From assembly GCF_030676415.1 (NCBI RefSeq), contig NZ_JAUUTW010000001.1, positions 62,001 through 126,000 on the forward strand: a stretch of DNA of 64,000 nucleotides, in the 5' to 3' direction. Positions 1 to 8,976 of this stretch are shown piece by piece. Both the position numbers and the translations under genes were made by a program. The notes beneath the pieces were generated by a model, which worked only from the letters and a program-made list of their open reading frames with translations, was not told the DNA's origin and did not search any database. Source of the stretch: Peribacillus frigoritolerans (GTDB lineage: Bacteria; Bacillota; Bacilli; Bacillales; DSM-1321). The number at the start of each line of letters is the position of its first letter. Within the stretch, counting starts at the first letter, position 1.

Positions 1-2
1 CC

Positions 3-1919
3 GGGGACTACCGTACTTCAGGGGGAGAGATATTCATCAAGGGTGGTGAAAAGCTGACTTTGAAAGTGGAGTCGGCTGAACTTGCCGTTTACAAAGGTTT
101 TAAGAAAACGGGATCTTATGCTTCCTTTAAGGTAATGCCAGTTAAACCCAATGCTTCATTGTCCATAGACGGCCGTCCGTATCAAGGCTCATTTTCATTT
201 ACAGCGGAGGACGGTTACATCCGGCCAATCAATCATGTTTATATTGAAGATTATCTAAAGGGCGTTGTCCCGCTGGAGATGCCCGCACTATGGCATGCCG
301 AAGCCTTAAAAGCACAGGCGATTGCCGCCCGGACTTATGCACTTCGCCATCAATCCACAATAATTGATGATACGGTTTCTTACCAAGTATATGGAGGGGC
401 TGCCGGCCACTATCGAACTAATTCAGCCATTGAACAGACAAAGGGCATGGTAATCAAACATGATGGCGAAATAATCGAAGCGTTCTTTTCCTCAAGCAAT
501 GGAGGAATGACCGAATCGAATTCAAATGTTTGGTCAAGTGGCAACCCTCTTGCGTATTTATCTATAAAACAAGATTTCTATGATCCGAAAACCAATTGGG
601 CGATAACGCTGGACAAGCAGCAAATCGACCTGTCAAAAATAGATTTATCCAAACCGGAAGAATGGTGGACAAGTGTAGAGGAAAAAGATAAAACGGTTGT
701 GCCGAAGCTGAAGGTTTGGCTGAAGAATAATGGATATGCGAAGAAAGATATTAAAATAACGGAGATTCCCTTGTTAACATTTACAGATGAAAAAACGGGA
801 GGCCGTGTTACGAAAGGCTCCATCCAACTGAATTTCTATGTAAGGGATCTCGTTGATGACAGGGGAAAACTTTTGCAGCAAACGGTTAAGCTTACTAATG
901 TAGAAGCCTCCAAAGTCAGGGGTATGGTGGGGCGAGAGGTGATGAAAAGCTATCTGATTGACCATTCAGCCTCCGGTCACTCCAAAATTGCTATTGAAGG
1001 GTCTGGATATGGGCATGGTGTCGGGCTAAGTCAGTTTGGAGCGAAAAATAGAGCAGAAGCAGGACAATCATATCAAGATATTTTGGGGTTTTATTATCCT
1101 GACACAACTATAGAAAAGGAATATGGACCAGGTGCTGAATCTAAAACGGATCTTGTCGTAAAGTCGGAACCGAATTCAGTAAACATGAAAGCGAAGACGG
1201 ATCATATAAATGATGAGGTTGGAATCACATATTCCCTGAAAGAAGATGCTATGGTAACCCTCACGATTAAAGATGGTAAAGGTAAAGCCTTAGCTACCCC
1301 AGTCCGTAACCAAACCATGAAAAAGGGTACCCATTCAGCAATCTGGAACACAAAAGCGGTAAGTAACGGTACATATAAAGCAGAAGTATCAGCAATGGAC
1401 CGAGGCGGGAATGAAGGCTTGGCAACAACTGCGATTAAGATCAGTAGAGATACGTCGGCACCGAAAATCACCGATGTCAACACATCGGGTGATTACAGTA
1501 CCGAGAAAGCGAACATAACGTATACAATTAATGAAAACGCTAATGTAACAGTGGAAATCAAGAACAGTAAAGGTAAGGTTGTCGGCATCCTTTCTGAAAG
1601 GCAGTTCAATAAAGGCAGGCAATCAGCAACCTGGGATTTCAAAAATATGTCCAACGGGATATTTACAGTGAAAATCTCAGCAAAGGATGAGAGTGACAAT
1701 CAGAAAACCATTTCAACGAAAGTCTCGATTAGGAAGACGACGGGAATAGTGACAGCAAGCGAATTATCTATTAAAGAAAGTAGGAATGCATCTTCTGAAA
1801 CGGTCGGAAATCTATACAGGGACCAAGCCGTAACGATCCTGGCTCAACAAGATGAATGGTATAAAGTGAAAAAGGGAAGCCAAATTGGGTATGTATTAAA
1901 AAAACATGTAAAAAAATGA
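3..1919 (+). CDS. SpoIID/LytB-domain wall protein with Ig-like and SH3 modules (5' end outside window)
   Basis: The reading frame is open from base 3 with no convincing start, so the N-terminus lies upstream of the window; the TTG near base 58 is internal. The first third carries the SpoIID/LytB signature, with EMPALWHAEALKAQ followed by AARTYA near bases 276-340 and GYGHGVGLSQFGA near base 1010. In SpoIID this fold is a lytic transglycosylase, and in LytB it modifies autolysin activity. Two FlgD-like Ig repeats follow (GTHSAIWNTK and GRQSATWDFK, bases ~1150-1730). A C-terminal bacterial SH3 domain (bases ~1740-1915) probably binds peptidoglycan. The protein is probably exported, though the signal peptide is not visible. 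A terminator follows, so it ends its transcription unit. The family is confident; the enzymatic role is inferred. Confidence 0.85.
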   Translation, partial: GDYRTSGGEIFIKGGEKLTLKVESAELAVYKGFKKTGSYASFKVMPVKPNASLSIDGRPYQGSFSFTAEDGYIRPINHVYIEDYLKGVVPLEMPALWHAEALKAQAIAARTYALRHQSTIIDDTVSYQVYGGAAGHYRTNSAIEQTKGMVIKHDGEIIEAFFSSSNGGMTESNSNVWSSGNPLAYLSIKQDFYDPKTNWAITLDKQQIDLSKIDLSKPEEWWTSVEEKDKTVVPKLKVWLKNNGYAKKDIKITEIPLLTFTDEKTGGRVTKGSIQLNFYVRDLVDDRGKLLQQTVKLTNVEASKVRGMVGREVMKSYLIDHSASGHSKIAIEGSGYGHGVGLSQFGAKNRAEAGQSYQDILGFYYPDTTIEKEYGPGAESKTDLVVKSEPNSVNMKAKTDHINDEVGITYSLKEDAMVTLTIKDGKGKALATPVRNQTMKKGTHSAIWNTKAVSNGTYKAEVSAMDRGGNEGLATTAIKISRDTSAPKITDVNTSGDYSTEKANITYTINENANVTVEIKNSKGKVVGILSERQFNKGRQSATWDFKNMSNGIFTVKISAKDESDNQKTISTKVSIRKTTGIVTASELSIKESRNASSETVGNLYRDQAVTILAQQDEWYKVKKGSQIGYVLKKHVKK

Positions 1920-1926
1920 ATGGTGG

Positions 1927-1952
1927 GACGTCACGTATGGCGTCTTTTTTTT
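1927..1952 (+). terminator. Intrinsic terminator after the SpoIID/LytB gene
   Basis: A short stem (GACGTC against GGCGTC, one wobble pair) with a six-base loop is followed by a run of eight T, directly after the stop codon at 1917-1919. Confidence 0.7.
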
Positions 1953-1991
1953 GATCTTTTTTATAAATGGTATTAAGGTTCTTCATCAAGT

Positions 1992-2242
1992 GTACGAGTA
2001 AACGCCGCAAACTCACGAGTAAAAGCACCAAATTCACGAGTAAAAGGCGCAAACTCACGAGTAAATGCAGCGAACTCACGAGTAAACGCCGCAAACTCAC
2101 GAGTAAATGCTGCAAACTCACGAGTAAAGGCGTAAACTCACGAGTAAATGCACCAAATTCACGAGTAAAAGGCGCAAACTCACGAGTAAACACACCAAAC
2201 TCACGAGTAAACGCCGCAAACTTACGAGTAAATACACCAAAC
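1992..2242. repeat. Twelve-copy 21-bp tandem repeat
   Basis: Twelve back-to-back units of the form TCACGAGTAAA plus ten variable bases (such as CGCCGCAAAC or AGCACCAAAT). All are 21 bp except the seventh (2118-2137), which is 20 bp. Units 1-6 and 7-12 are parallel: units 3 and 9 are identical and so are 5 and 11, so the array looks like a duplicated six-unit block. Each junction contains ACTC-AC-GAGT, a small inverted repeat. Long open frames cross it on both strands only because the unit is a multiple of three. Neither frame has a ribosome binding site, so I treat it as noncoding. Function unknown. Confidence 0.9.
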
Positions 2243-2370
2243 TCTGGGATATCGAACAATTTCGTTAGTAATTACCCTTAAACTTCGGGAAAATTTCCCG
2301 AAACTTGAGCTAACGGACCTCAATAGATATGAATACCGAAAAAATCCAGTTAATGAGATAGAATTTTAAA

Positions 2371-2405
2371 AGAGGAATGAATGTATGTATTCATTCCTCT
2401 TTTGT
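2371..2405. terminator. Hairpin terminator overlapping the 3' end of the phosphatase gene
   Basis: A perfect 12-bp stem (AGAGGAATGAAT at 2371-2382, ATTCATTCCTCT at 2389-2400) with a six-base loop. T-rich bases lie on both sides, so it could act on either strand. The stop codon of the minus-strand phosphatase lies inside the stem. Confidence 0.7.
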
Positions 2406-3824
2406 TTTATGCTGACCGGGTGTGAACGGAACACCGGCGGCTTTTGTGATGATTTTCGAAATATCCGTATTTTCAATGACTCCATCAAAGGCTTCACTGC
2501 CTGGACCCGAGGCGAAAACGGGAATCATATTGGCTGTGTGCCCTCCTGTGGAACTGGCCGCCCGTATGCTTCGATCAGCTACACCCGCCTTATGATGCCT
2601 GGCGATGGTGCTTCCGATTTCCCAATCAATTTGATGCTGTGGATAGACAAGCGTTCTATTCTTTCTTACGTTATCGATGAATTGATCGACTTCCTGATGC
2701 GTAAGGGATATATGTGCATACTTCTTGAATGTTGAAACGACACTTTCTGGATTGATTTCATTATTTTTATCGAATGTAATCTGTTTGGACATATATTCGG
2801 ATGAAACCCTGATTTTTTTCAATGCAGTGATATCCATTGTTTCAGAAGCGGAGGTCCCCATTGTTTCGTGGTCTGCAAGTACAACAATCAAAGTATCATT
2901 TCGATTTTTTGCCCAATTTACAACCTCTTTCACGGTTTGGTCAAATTCGATCGTTTCTTTCCATATTCCAGTAATATCGGCTGCATGCTCCATATGGTCA
3001 ATACGAGCACCTTCGGCCATCAAGAAGAATCCCTTATCACCGCGGGATAAAATATCCATCGCTTTGGATGTCATTTCGGGCAGGGATGGCTCTTGAGAAT
3101 GTAATACTTCTTTATCCAGTTTGAAATTCATATAGGTAGGGTTAAATAATCCTAAAAGTTTTTCCCGTTTATTAATGGAACTAAGTTCTTCTTTAGTCGT
3201 CGTAATCCCATAGCCAGCTTGTTTGAATTTAGCGATTAAATCTTCGCCATTCTGCTTATCCGCCTCGAAATAACTGGCACCTCCGCCGAGAATGACGTCG
3301 ATCCGGTTTTCAAAGAGCTGCCTCGCGATATTTGCGCCACCTGTCCAGCGGTTAGGTACACTTGCACCAAAGGCAGCGGGTGTGGCATCGACCACCATAT
3401 TGGTTGAGATGATCCCGACTTTTTTTCCATTGTTCTGAAACGCATCCAATACGCTATCCACCTCGGAACCATTGGCATCGACACCGATTGATTCATTGTT
3501 GGTTTTTATACCAGTTGCAATTGCGGACCCTCCTGCTGCCGAGTCAGTGACGTAATTATTGGCGGAATACGTGCGCATCAGAGCAACATGCTCCAGTTTT
3601 TCTAAATGGAGAACACCTGTCTTTCCATATTCCAATTGCCGGGCAATTTCTATTGCCCCTACCCCCATGCCGTCGCCAATCAGCAATATGACATTCTTGG
3701 GGGTGTTTTTTGTCTCTGCTTGAATAGGGGAGCTCATGCAAATAAAGCAAATAATAAGAACGAATAATCCAAAGTGATGAGGCTGTGTAAGTTTTAGAAT
3801 GAATTTTCTGCTTGTCTTATTCAT
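2391..3824 (-). CDS. Secreted alkaline phosphatase
   Basis: A 477-residue PhoA-type alkaline phosphatase that hydrolyses phosphomonoesters outside the membrane. An N-terminal signal sequence with a hydrophobic core (LFVLIICFICMSS) and an A-x-A-like site is followed by the family motifs in order: metal-binding LLIGDGMG, nucleophile region TDSAAGGSA, ADHETMG, and the C-terminal zinc-ligand region STGGHTANMIPVFASG. The ATG is preceded by GGAGG. It is transcribed alone, ends in a hairpin, and faces away from secA2. A role in phosphate scavenging is usual for the family, but I see no clear PhoP box upstream. Which B. subtilis paralogue (phoA, phoB or phoD-like) it matches was not resolved. Confidence 0.9.
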   Translation of the reverse strand: MNKTSRKFILKLTQPHHFGLFVLIICFICMSSPIQAETKNTPKNVILLIGDGMGVGAIEIARQLEYGKTGVLHLEKLEHVALMRTYSANNYVTDSAAGGSAIATGIKTNNESIGVDANGSEVDSVLDAFQNNGKKVGIISTNMVVDATPAAFGASVPNRWTGGANIARQLFENRIDVILGGGASYFEADKQNGEDLIAKFKQAGYGITTTKEELSSINKREKLLGLFNPTYMNFKLDKEVLHSQEPSLPEMTSKAMDILSRGDKGFFLMAEGARIDHMEHAADITGIWKETIEFDQTVKEVVNWAKNRNDTLIVVLADHETMGTSASETMDITALKKIRVSSEYMSKQITFDKNNEINPESVVSTFKKYAHISLTHQEVDQFIDNVRKNRTLVYPQHQIDWEIGSTIARHHKAGVADRSIRAASSTGGHTANMIPVFASGPGSEAFDGVIENTDISKIITKAAGVPFTPGQHKTKEE

Positions 3825-4042
3825 CTGTAATCCTCCATTGGGTGAAAGTCTTTCTATTATTTGTTTAAATCGATAAAAAATCCCCTCCCTGATATTCAGG
3901 ATGGAGCTAATCTTTTTAGCACTGTTAGCTTTTATGGATGGGCATTCAGTTGCTTTTTACGTAATTTATCTTTCAAAAAAAGAAAGAATTTCTATATAAT
4001 TACAATATGAAGGTGATAATTTATAAACAGTAAATAATTAAC

Positions 4043-4051
4043 TGATATAAT
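4043..4051 (+). promoter_or_regulatory. Candidate extended -10 promoter for secA2
   Basis: TG-A-TATAAT lies 41 bases before the secA2 start codon and is a perfect extended -10 element. No good -35 box is visible, as is common for such promoters. Confidence 0.45.
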
Positions 4052-4091
4052 TTCACTAAAGTTCAATTGAAATAATAGGAGAGAAAACCCT

Positions 4092-6452
4092 ATGCTATCC
4101 AGTATGAAAAAGTTCTTCCAAGAAGGTTCTAAAGACTTAAAGAGAATTTATAAGTTTGTAGAAGATGTGAATCGGCTAGAGGGTAAATATGAAAGATATT
4201 CAGATCTGGAATTAAGCGGAATGAAGGATAGATTTAAAAGCGTATTGGATGCTGGTGATATATTGGATATACAAGCCGAAGCTTTTGCGGTCGTGAGGGA
4301 GGCTTCTAAACGAGTATTGAATCTTAGGCACCATGATGTTCAGCTTGCAGGCGGTTTTGTCCTGAGTGAAAGGGGCATTGCACAAATGAATACGGGCGAG
4401 GGGAAGACGCTTGTCTCTACTTTGCCTAGCTATTTACATGCACTGTACGGTAATGGTGTCCATATTATTACGGCCAATGAATATTTGGCCAGACGTGATA
4501 AAGAGTTAATGGGACAAATTCATGAATTTTTAGGATTGACGGTTGGTTTGAACATTTCCCAAATGGGGCCTTCCGCAAAACGTGAAGCGTATGCGGCAGA
4601 TATCACGTATGGAACGGCAACAGAGTTCGGTTTTGATTATTTGCGTGATAATATGGTTTACCGGAGAGAAGAAAAGGTTCAAAGAGGACACCGATTTGCC
4701 ATTGTCGATGAGATTGACAGCATTTTGATTGATGAAGCGAGGACACCATTAATCATTGCGGGCAGGGCAAGCGACGGAACCGAGCTTCACCAGATCACGG
4801 CACAAATCATGAAGACATTTATAGAAAATGATGATTACGAGATTTTCATCGAGTCAAGGTCTGCCTATTTCACGGATCAAGGGGCTTCCAAGATTGAAGA
4901 GGCCTTTGGTATCGACAATCTGTATGGAATGGAACATCAAGAGTTATTACATAATGTTACACAGGCGCTAAAAGCCCATGCAATCATGAAATTGGATGTG
5001 GACTACATTGTCATCGATGGAAAGATTGCAATCATCGATAAATTCACAGGCAGGGTGATGGAAGGGCGAAGCTTCAGTGATGGGCTTCATCAAGCAATTG
5101 AGGCAAAAGAAGGCTTGGAGATTTCCGAAGAGAATGAAACACAGGCCATGATTACCGTCCAAAATTATTTTCGGTTATATCATACAATGTCTGGGATGAC
5201 AGGCAGTGCCATGCCATCAAAGTCTGAATTCCAGGAAATATATCAGCTCCCCGTCATTGAAATTCCAACTAATGAGCCCATTATTCGAGTTGATGAGGTT
5301 GATTTGATTTATAAAGATGAAACCAGCAAAATCAACAAAATCGTCACGGAAGTAAAGCGGATTCATGATGGGGGAAGACCTATTTTGATCGGAACGACCT
5401 CCATTGAGCAATCTGAAAAAATTTCGGTTCAACTAGAGAAGGGGAAAATTAAACATCAAATCCTTAATGCAAAGACGGAAGAGGATGAAGCGGAAATCAT
5501 CGCGAATGCCGGGCAAAAAAATCAAGTGATGCTGGCTACGAACATGGCTGGGAGAGGAACGGATATAATACTTGGGAATGACGTCAAGGAATTGGGCGGC
5601 CTTCATATTATCGGTACGGAGCGACACGAGAGCCGTCGGATTGATATGCAGCTAAGAGGACGTTCCGGCCGTCAGGGTGATCCTGGTTCAACACAATTCA
5701 TCATTTCTTTGGAAGATGATTTGTTTGATTACTATGATGAAGATGAAATCGGACGTTATATCAAAAAAATCAAAACGGATGAAAATGGATTGGTGCTGAG
5801 CCCTGCACCCGATAAATTCGTTAAAATGGTTCAGGAAACGGTAGAGCAGATGCATCAATCAAGCCGTTACCATTTATTGAAGTTAGAACATGCATTAAAT
5901 GAGCAGTGTAAAATCATCTATACAATGAGAGATCGGATTCTTGGTATGGAGCCTGGACGGATGTCGGCCATTTTACTTGAATATATCGAAAAATACATTA
6001 CTCGGCTAGTGAAATATTACCCTGAACCTGATTCCTCTGCATTTATTGAAGAGCTTTCCCCTGTTTTCCTGTCGTTAGGTTGGCAGGCAAGTGATTTGCA
6101 GGATTTAGAAGGCCAAATTGAAGGAAAAGCGTTGGATGCTTTAGGTGAATTGGAATCGAGACTGGTGATCTTTCAAGACGATGCAGAATGGGGAAACCAG
6201 GTGCGCGCTTTCATGCTTCAGCATATTGATACAAATTGGATGAACCATTTGGATGAAATGAACAGTGTGAAGGAAGGCATTGGTTTAAGCGGATATGGTC
6301 AGCAGGACCCATATGCGTTGTTTGAAAAAGCGGCTCTCAGTCAATTCAACCTGCTATTAAGTAAAATTGAGTCGGAGATAAGCATCCGTTTTATGGAATA
6401 TATGGAAAGCAATCAGGAAGATGCAGCTGCTTTGGAGGGTGAGGAACGATGA
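4092..6452 (+). CDS. secA2: Accessory Sec translocase ATPase SecA2
   Basis: A 786-residue SecA paralogue that would energise export of a restricted substrate set through SecYEG. Nucleotide-binding motifs are intact: MNTGEGKTLVS (Walker A, about residues 98-108), [15 protein letters not shown] (Walker B/DEAD), and [10 protein letters not shown] with [11 protein letters not shown] in the second motor domain. Compared with the housekeeping SecA in this window (837 residues) it is shorter and lacks the C-terminal zinc-binding CPCGSG tail. That is typical of SecA2. Its stop overlaps the start of the slaP-like gene by four bases (ATGA), so the two are translationally coupled. In Bacillus anthracis the equivalent pair exports S-layer proteins, and a similar job is inferred here. 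No S-layer gene lies in this window. Confidence 0.93.
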   Translation: MLSSMKKFFQEGSKDLKRIYKFVEDVNRLEGKYERYSDLELSGMKDRFKSVLDAGDILDIQAEAFAVVREASKRVLNLRHHDVQLAGGFVLSERGIAQMNTGEGKTLVSTLPSYLHALYGNGVHIITANEYLARRDKELMGQIHEFLGLTVGLNISQMGPSAKREAYAADITYGTATEFGFDYLRDNMVYRREEKVQRGHRFAIVDEIDSILIDEARTPLIIAGRASDGTELHQITAQIMKTFIENDDYEIFIESRSAYFTDQGASKIEEAFGIDNLYGMEHQELLHNVTQALKAHAIMKLDVDYIVIDGKIAIIDKFTGRVMEGRSFSDGLHQAIEAKEGLEISEENETQAMITVQNYFRLYHTMSGMTGSAMPSKSEFQEIYQLPVIEIPTNEPIIRVDEVDLIYKDETSKINKIVTEVKRIHDGGRPILIGTTSIEQSEKISVQLEKGKIKHQILNAKTEEDEAEIIANAGQKNQVMLATNMAGRGTDIILGNDVKELGGLHIIGTERHESRRIDMQLRGRSGRQGDPGSTQFIISLEDDLFDYYDEDEIGRYIKKIKTDENGLVLSPAPDKFVKMVQETVEQMHQSSRYHLLKLEHALNEQCKIIYTMRDRILGMEPGRMSAILLEYIEKYITRLVKYYPEPDSSAFIEELSPVFLSLGWQASDLQDLEGQIEGKALDALGELESRLVIFQDDAEWGNQVRAFMLQHIDTNWMNHLDEMNSVKEGIGLSGYGQQDPYALFEKAALSQFNLLLSKIESEISIRFMEYMESNQEDAAALEGEER

Positions 6453-6910
6453 GTTTATTTGGAAAAAGGGATAATGCTGCTCCAGATGTACATGAATTAT
6501 TAGTTCAGGATGACACCGTTCATACTGCCCTGATGTTTCACAAAGGGTGGGAAATTTCCAAGCAAGAGGAATATGTATATAAATTCCACCATCAAAGGCT
6601 GCCTGCATTAAAACCGAACCAAATTTCAATATCCGGCATCAAGCTGACTAGGGTGGAAGATGATGTAATCATAGTGGCTTTTCTGCGAAATTCAATAGAG
6701 AAAGCTGTCAGGTTTGATATCGTGGATTTACTGTTAGTGGATGGAGATGGAAAATTCCTCGCAAAAAAGACATTCGATCTTACAGAGCTTGGTGAGATTC
6801 CAGCACTTTCAAGCATGCCATGGAGTTTCTTATTCGAGGAAGGAGATATGTTGGCGGAATCGATTCCTGATGAAGGTTGGAAGATTGCTTTTGAATGGAA
6901 GAGAAAGTAG
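6449..6910 (+). CDS. slaP: SlaP-like accessory Sec S-layer assembly protein
   Basis: A 153-residue soluble protein with no signal peptide, translated from an ATG that overlaps the secA2 stop and is preceded by GAGG. The region from about residue 15 to the end resembles a SLAP domain (MFHKGWEISKQEEYVYKF near the start, PWSFLFEEGDM and GWKIAFEWKRK near the end). This domain occurs in SlaP, the cytoplasmic helper of SecA2 in S-layer-forming bacilli. As I recall, SlaP proteins usually carry the domain twice; only one copy is visible here. Assignment rests on this resemblance plus the position next to secA2. It could alternatively be a general SLAP-domain protein. Confidence 0.7.
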   Translation: MSLFGKRDNAAPDVHELLVQDDTVHTALMFHKGWEISKQEEYVYKFHHQRLPALKPNQISISGIKLTRVEDDVIIVAFLRNSIEKAVRFDIVDLLLVDGDGKFLAKKTFDLTELGEIPALSSMPWSFLFEEGDMLAESIPDEGWKIAFEWKRK

Positions 6911-6971
6911 GAAAACAACCGCATGATTTATCGGCAACCGGTAGCTTTTTTTTTGCCGGAGTGCCAAAGCA

Positions 6972-7008
6972 AAGCCCTCATCATTAATCGTGATGAAGGC
7001 TTTTTTTA
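6972..7008 (+). terminator. Terminator of the secA2-slaP operon
   Basis: An 11-bp stem with one mismatch (AGCCCTCATCA against TGATGAAGGCT) with a loop of seven bases and a run of seven T. Confidence 0.8.
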
Positions 7009-7161
7009 TAAGGGAAGTCATTGTCATTCGTGCTAAATATTTATGCTGTTTTCAGTGTGCAATTTCTCATAAATGGCAACGCTAAGTAATATTTATAAGT
7101 AATCTTCCGCAATCAGGCTTAACTAAGGCTTGGAAATAATGAAGAGGAAAGTGGCAGGAGC

Positions 7162-8928
7162 ATGAAGAATAACCTGAATCAACGATTGAAGGAGAGGCTA
7201 TTTGAAATATTGTCATTTTCAATCGTGGCCATACTTTTCATTTATACGAATGATAGGATGGGTAACGATCTTTCTATTGGGATAATTACGATAATCATCG
7301 GTGTTGCCGGTTTTATTATTTATCTGAAGGAGTGGATACCGAATGGAATCGTAAAGGGCATCATTTTTTCAGTTTTCCTTCTTTCGATCATGGTCTTTTT
7401 CCTTGGGGACATCTGGTTTTATCGTTATTACTCGACACCTATAACTTCCTATATGTGGATGCAAAAAAGTAATCTGAATGGGCTTGGTGAAAGTATATTC
7501 AGTATGATGGAAATCAAGGATGCAATCTTTCTTCTGGTAGGCATTCCAATTGCCGAGTCATTTGTGAAGAAAAAATACCCCCTAAAGCATATGGCGCTTG
7601 TACCGGCAGTAATATTCCTGATGATAGCAGGATTAAAGCCGGTCAAGAATATTTTTATCGACAAAGTAGATATAACCCGGCGTTATGAGGCGAATACCTT
7701 CTTGAGAAACTGGGGCCCGATCGGTCATCACGCATTGGATACGTATGCCTATTTTACTGACTCGGGAAGGCATGGAATGTCTTCGGAAGAAAAGAAGGCC
7801 GTTTCAAACTACTTCAATAAAAAGAACAGGCAGGAAAATGCCCATTCAGGATCCTTGGAGGGGAAAAATCTCATTATCATCCAGGTGGAATCTTTACAGG
7901 CGTTTCCGCTATTTCAAAGTAGTGGCGGGCAGGAGGTCACGCCATTCATGAATGAACTGGCGAAAGGCGGGTTGTACTTCCGTCATGTATATCCACAGAC
8001 GGTATTTGGAAATTCATCTGACGGAGAGCTTATCGTGAATACCGGACTATTTCCTTTAAAGCAAGGTGCGACCTTTTTTCGATTCCCTTATAATGATTTT
8101 CCGGGTCTTGCTAAGGAATTAAAGAAATCGGATTATCAAAGTTTTGCTTTCCATGGAGATGAAGAAGACTTTTGGAATAGGCAGCATGCATATCCCTCGC
8201 TAGGGTTTGATGACTATCTTTCCATAGAGGATATGCAGCAAGATGAGATGATTTCGATGGGCTTGGGAGACCGCAGTTTCTTCAATCAAAGCTATGATTT
8301 CTTAAAAGATAAACGAAATCCCTATTACGCTTTTTTCGTTACTTTGACCAGTCATGTGCCTTTTTCACTACCGAAAGAACAGATAAAATTGAAGCCCGAG
8401 GTTGGAAAAGAGAACAGTTACCTGACTAAATATTTTGAAGCAATTCATTATACAGATTCAGCCATCGGAGATTTCATAAAGAAGTTGAAGGATGACGGGA
8501 AATTGAAAGACAGCGTGATTGTCATTTACGGAGATCATGACGGGCTATTTTTAAAAGATAAACACGAGGTTGAAGCGTATTACGGGAAAAAAAATAGCGA
8601 TGAAGAGTGGATTAAAAAATATATGCCCATTCCCGTGATCATTTATCAGGAGGATATGGAAGGAAGAACGATTGATAAGGTAGCGGGCCAAATCGATATT
8701 CTACCAACTCTATATGATCTGTTCAATATTAAGAGTACTTCATACTTTGGAGAGAGCATGCTGAATGGCGAAGAAGGCGATGCTTTGATATTAAAAGGGG
8801 ATTATGGCTCTCAAATGAAAATAAATGAGGAAGGCAAGGTCGATCGATTTTCACCAGAAGACCAAAAGGAGATTGATCTGAGTGATCAAGTGATACGTTC
8901 CGATTACTTTAAACAAATGAAGGATTGA
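7162..8928 (+). CDS. Lipoteichoic acid synthase-type membrane glycerophosphotransferase
   Basis: A 588-residue LtaS-family enzyme. About five membrane helices occupy residues 15-170, followed by an extracellular sulfatase-fold domain that takes glycerol phosphate from phosphatidylglycerol to build or prime lipoteichoic acid. Metal-site motifs are visible: IIIQVESLQ, HGDEEDFWNR and IYGDHDG. The nucleophile motif reads GNSSDGE, so the position of the catalytic threonine of Staphylococcus aureus LtaS (GKTSD) is serine (Ser285). Start choice is uncertain because the AGGAG is very close to the ATG. It is a single gene converging on the LCP gene. It could be a synthase, a primase (YvgJ-like) or a stress paralogue; B. 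subtilis has four members. Confidence 0.88.
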   Translation: MKNNLNQRLKERLFEILSFSIVAILFIYTNDRMGNDLSIGIITIIIGVAGFIIYLKEWIPNGIVKGIIFSVFLLSIMVFFLGDIWFYRYYSTPITSYMWMQKSNLNGLGESIFSMMEIKDAIFLLVGIPIAESFVKKKYPLKHMALVPAVIFLMIAGLKPVKNIFIDKVDITRRYEANTFLRNWGPIGHHALDTYAYFTDSGRHGMSSEEKKAVSNYFNKKNRQENAHSGSLEGKNLIIIQVESLQAFPLFQSSGGQEVTPFMNELAKGGLYFRHVYPQTVFGNSSDGELIVNTGLFPLKQGATFFRFPYNDFPGLAKELKKSDYQSFAFHGDEEDFWNRQHAYPSLGFDDYLSIEDMQQDEMISMGLGDRSFFNQSYDFLKDKRNPYYAFFVTLTSHVPFSLPKEQIKLKPEVGKENSYLTKYFEAIHYTDSAIGDFIKKLKDDGKLKDSVIVIYGDHDGLFLKDKHEVEAYYGKKNSDEEWIKKYMPIPVIIYQEDMEGRTIDKVAGQIDILPTLYDLFNIKSTSYFGESMLNGEEGDALILKGDYGSQMKINEEGKVDRFSPEDQKEIDLSDQVIRSDYFKQMKD

Positions 8929-8936
8929 GAAAAAGG

Positions 8937-8970
8937 TAAAAAAAGAGGATGACTGATAAAAGCCATCCTC
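8937..8970 (-). terminator. Terminator of the first LCP gene
   Basis: A GAGGATG/CATCCTC stem; read on the minus strand it is followed by a run of seven T, just beyond the stop at 8977. Confidence 0.75.
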
Positions 8971-8976
8971 CATCCA

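Noticed and set aside
1771-2281. Long open frames on both strands through the 21-bp repeats
   Set aside because: They exist because the unit is a multiple of three; neither has a ribosome binding site, the plus frame shifts phase at the 20-bp unit, and the products are low-complexity.
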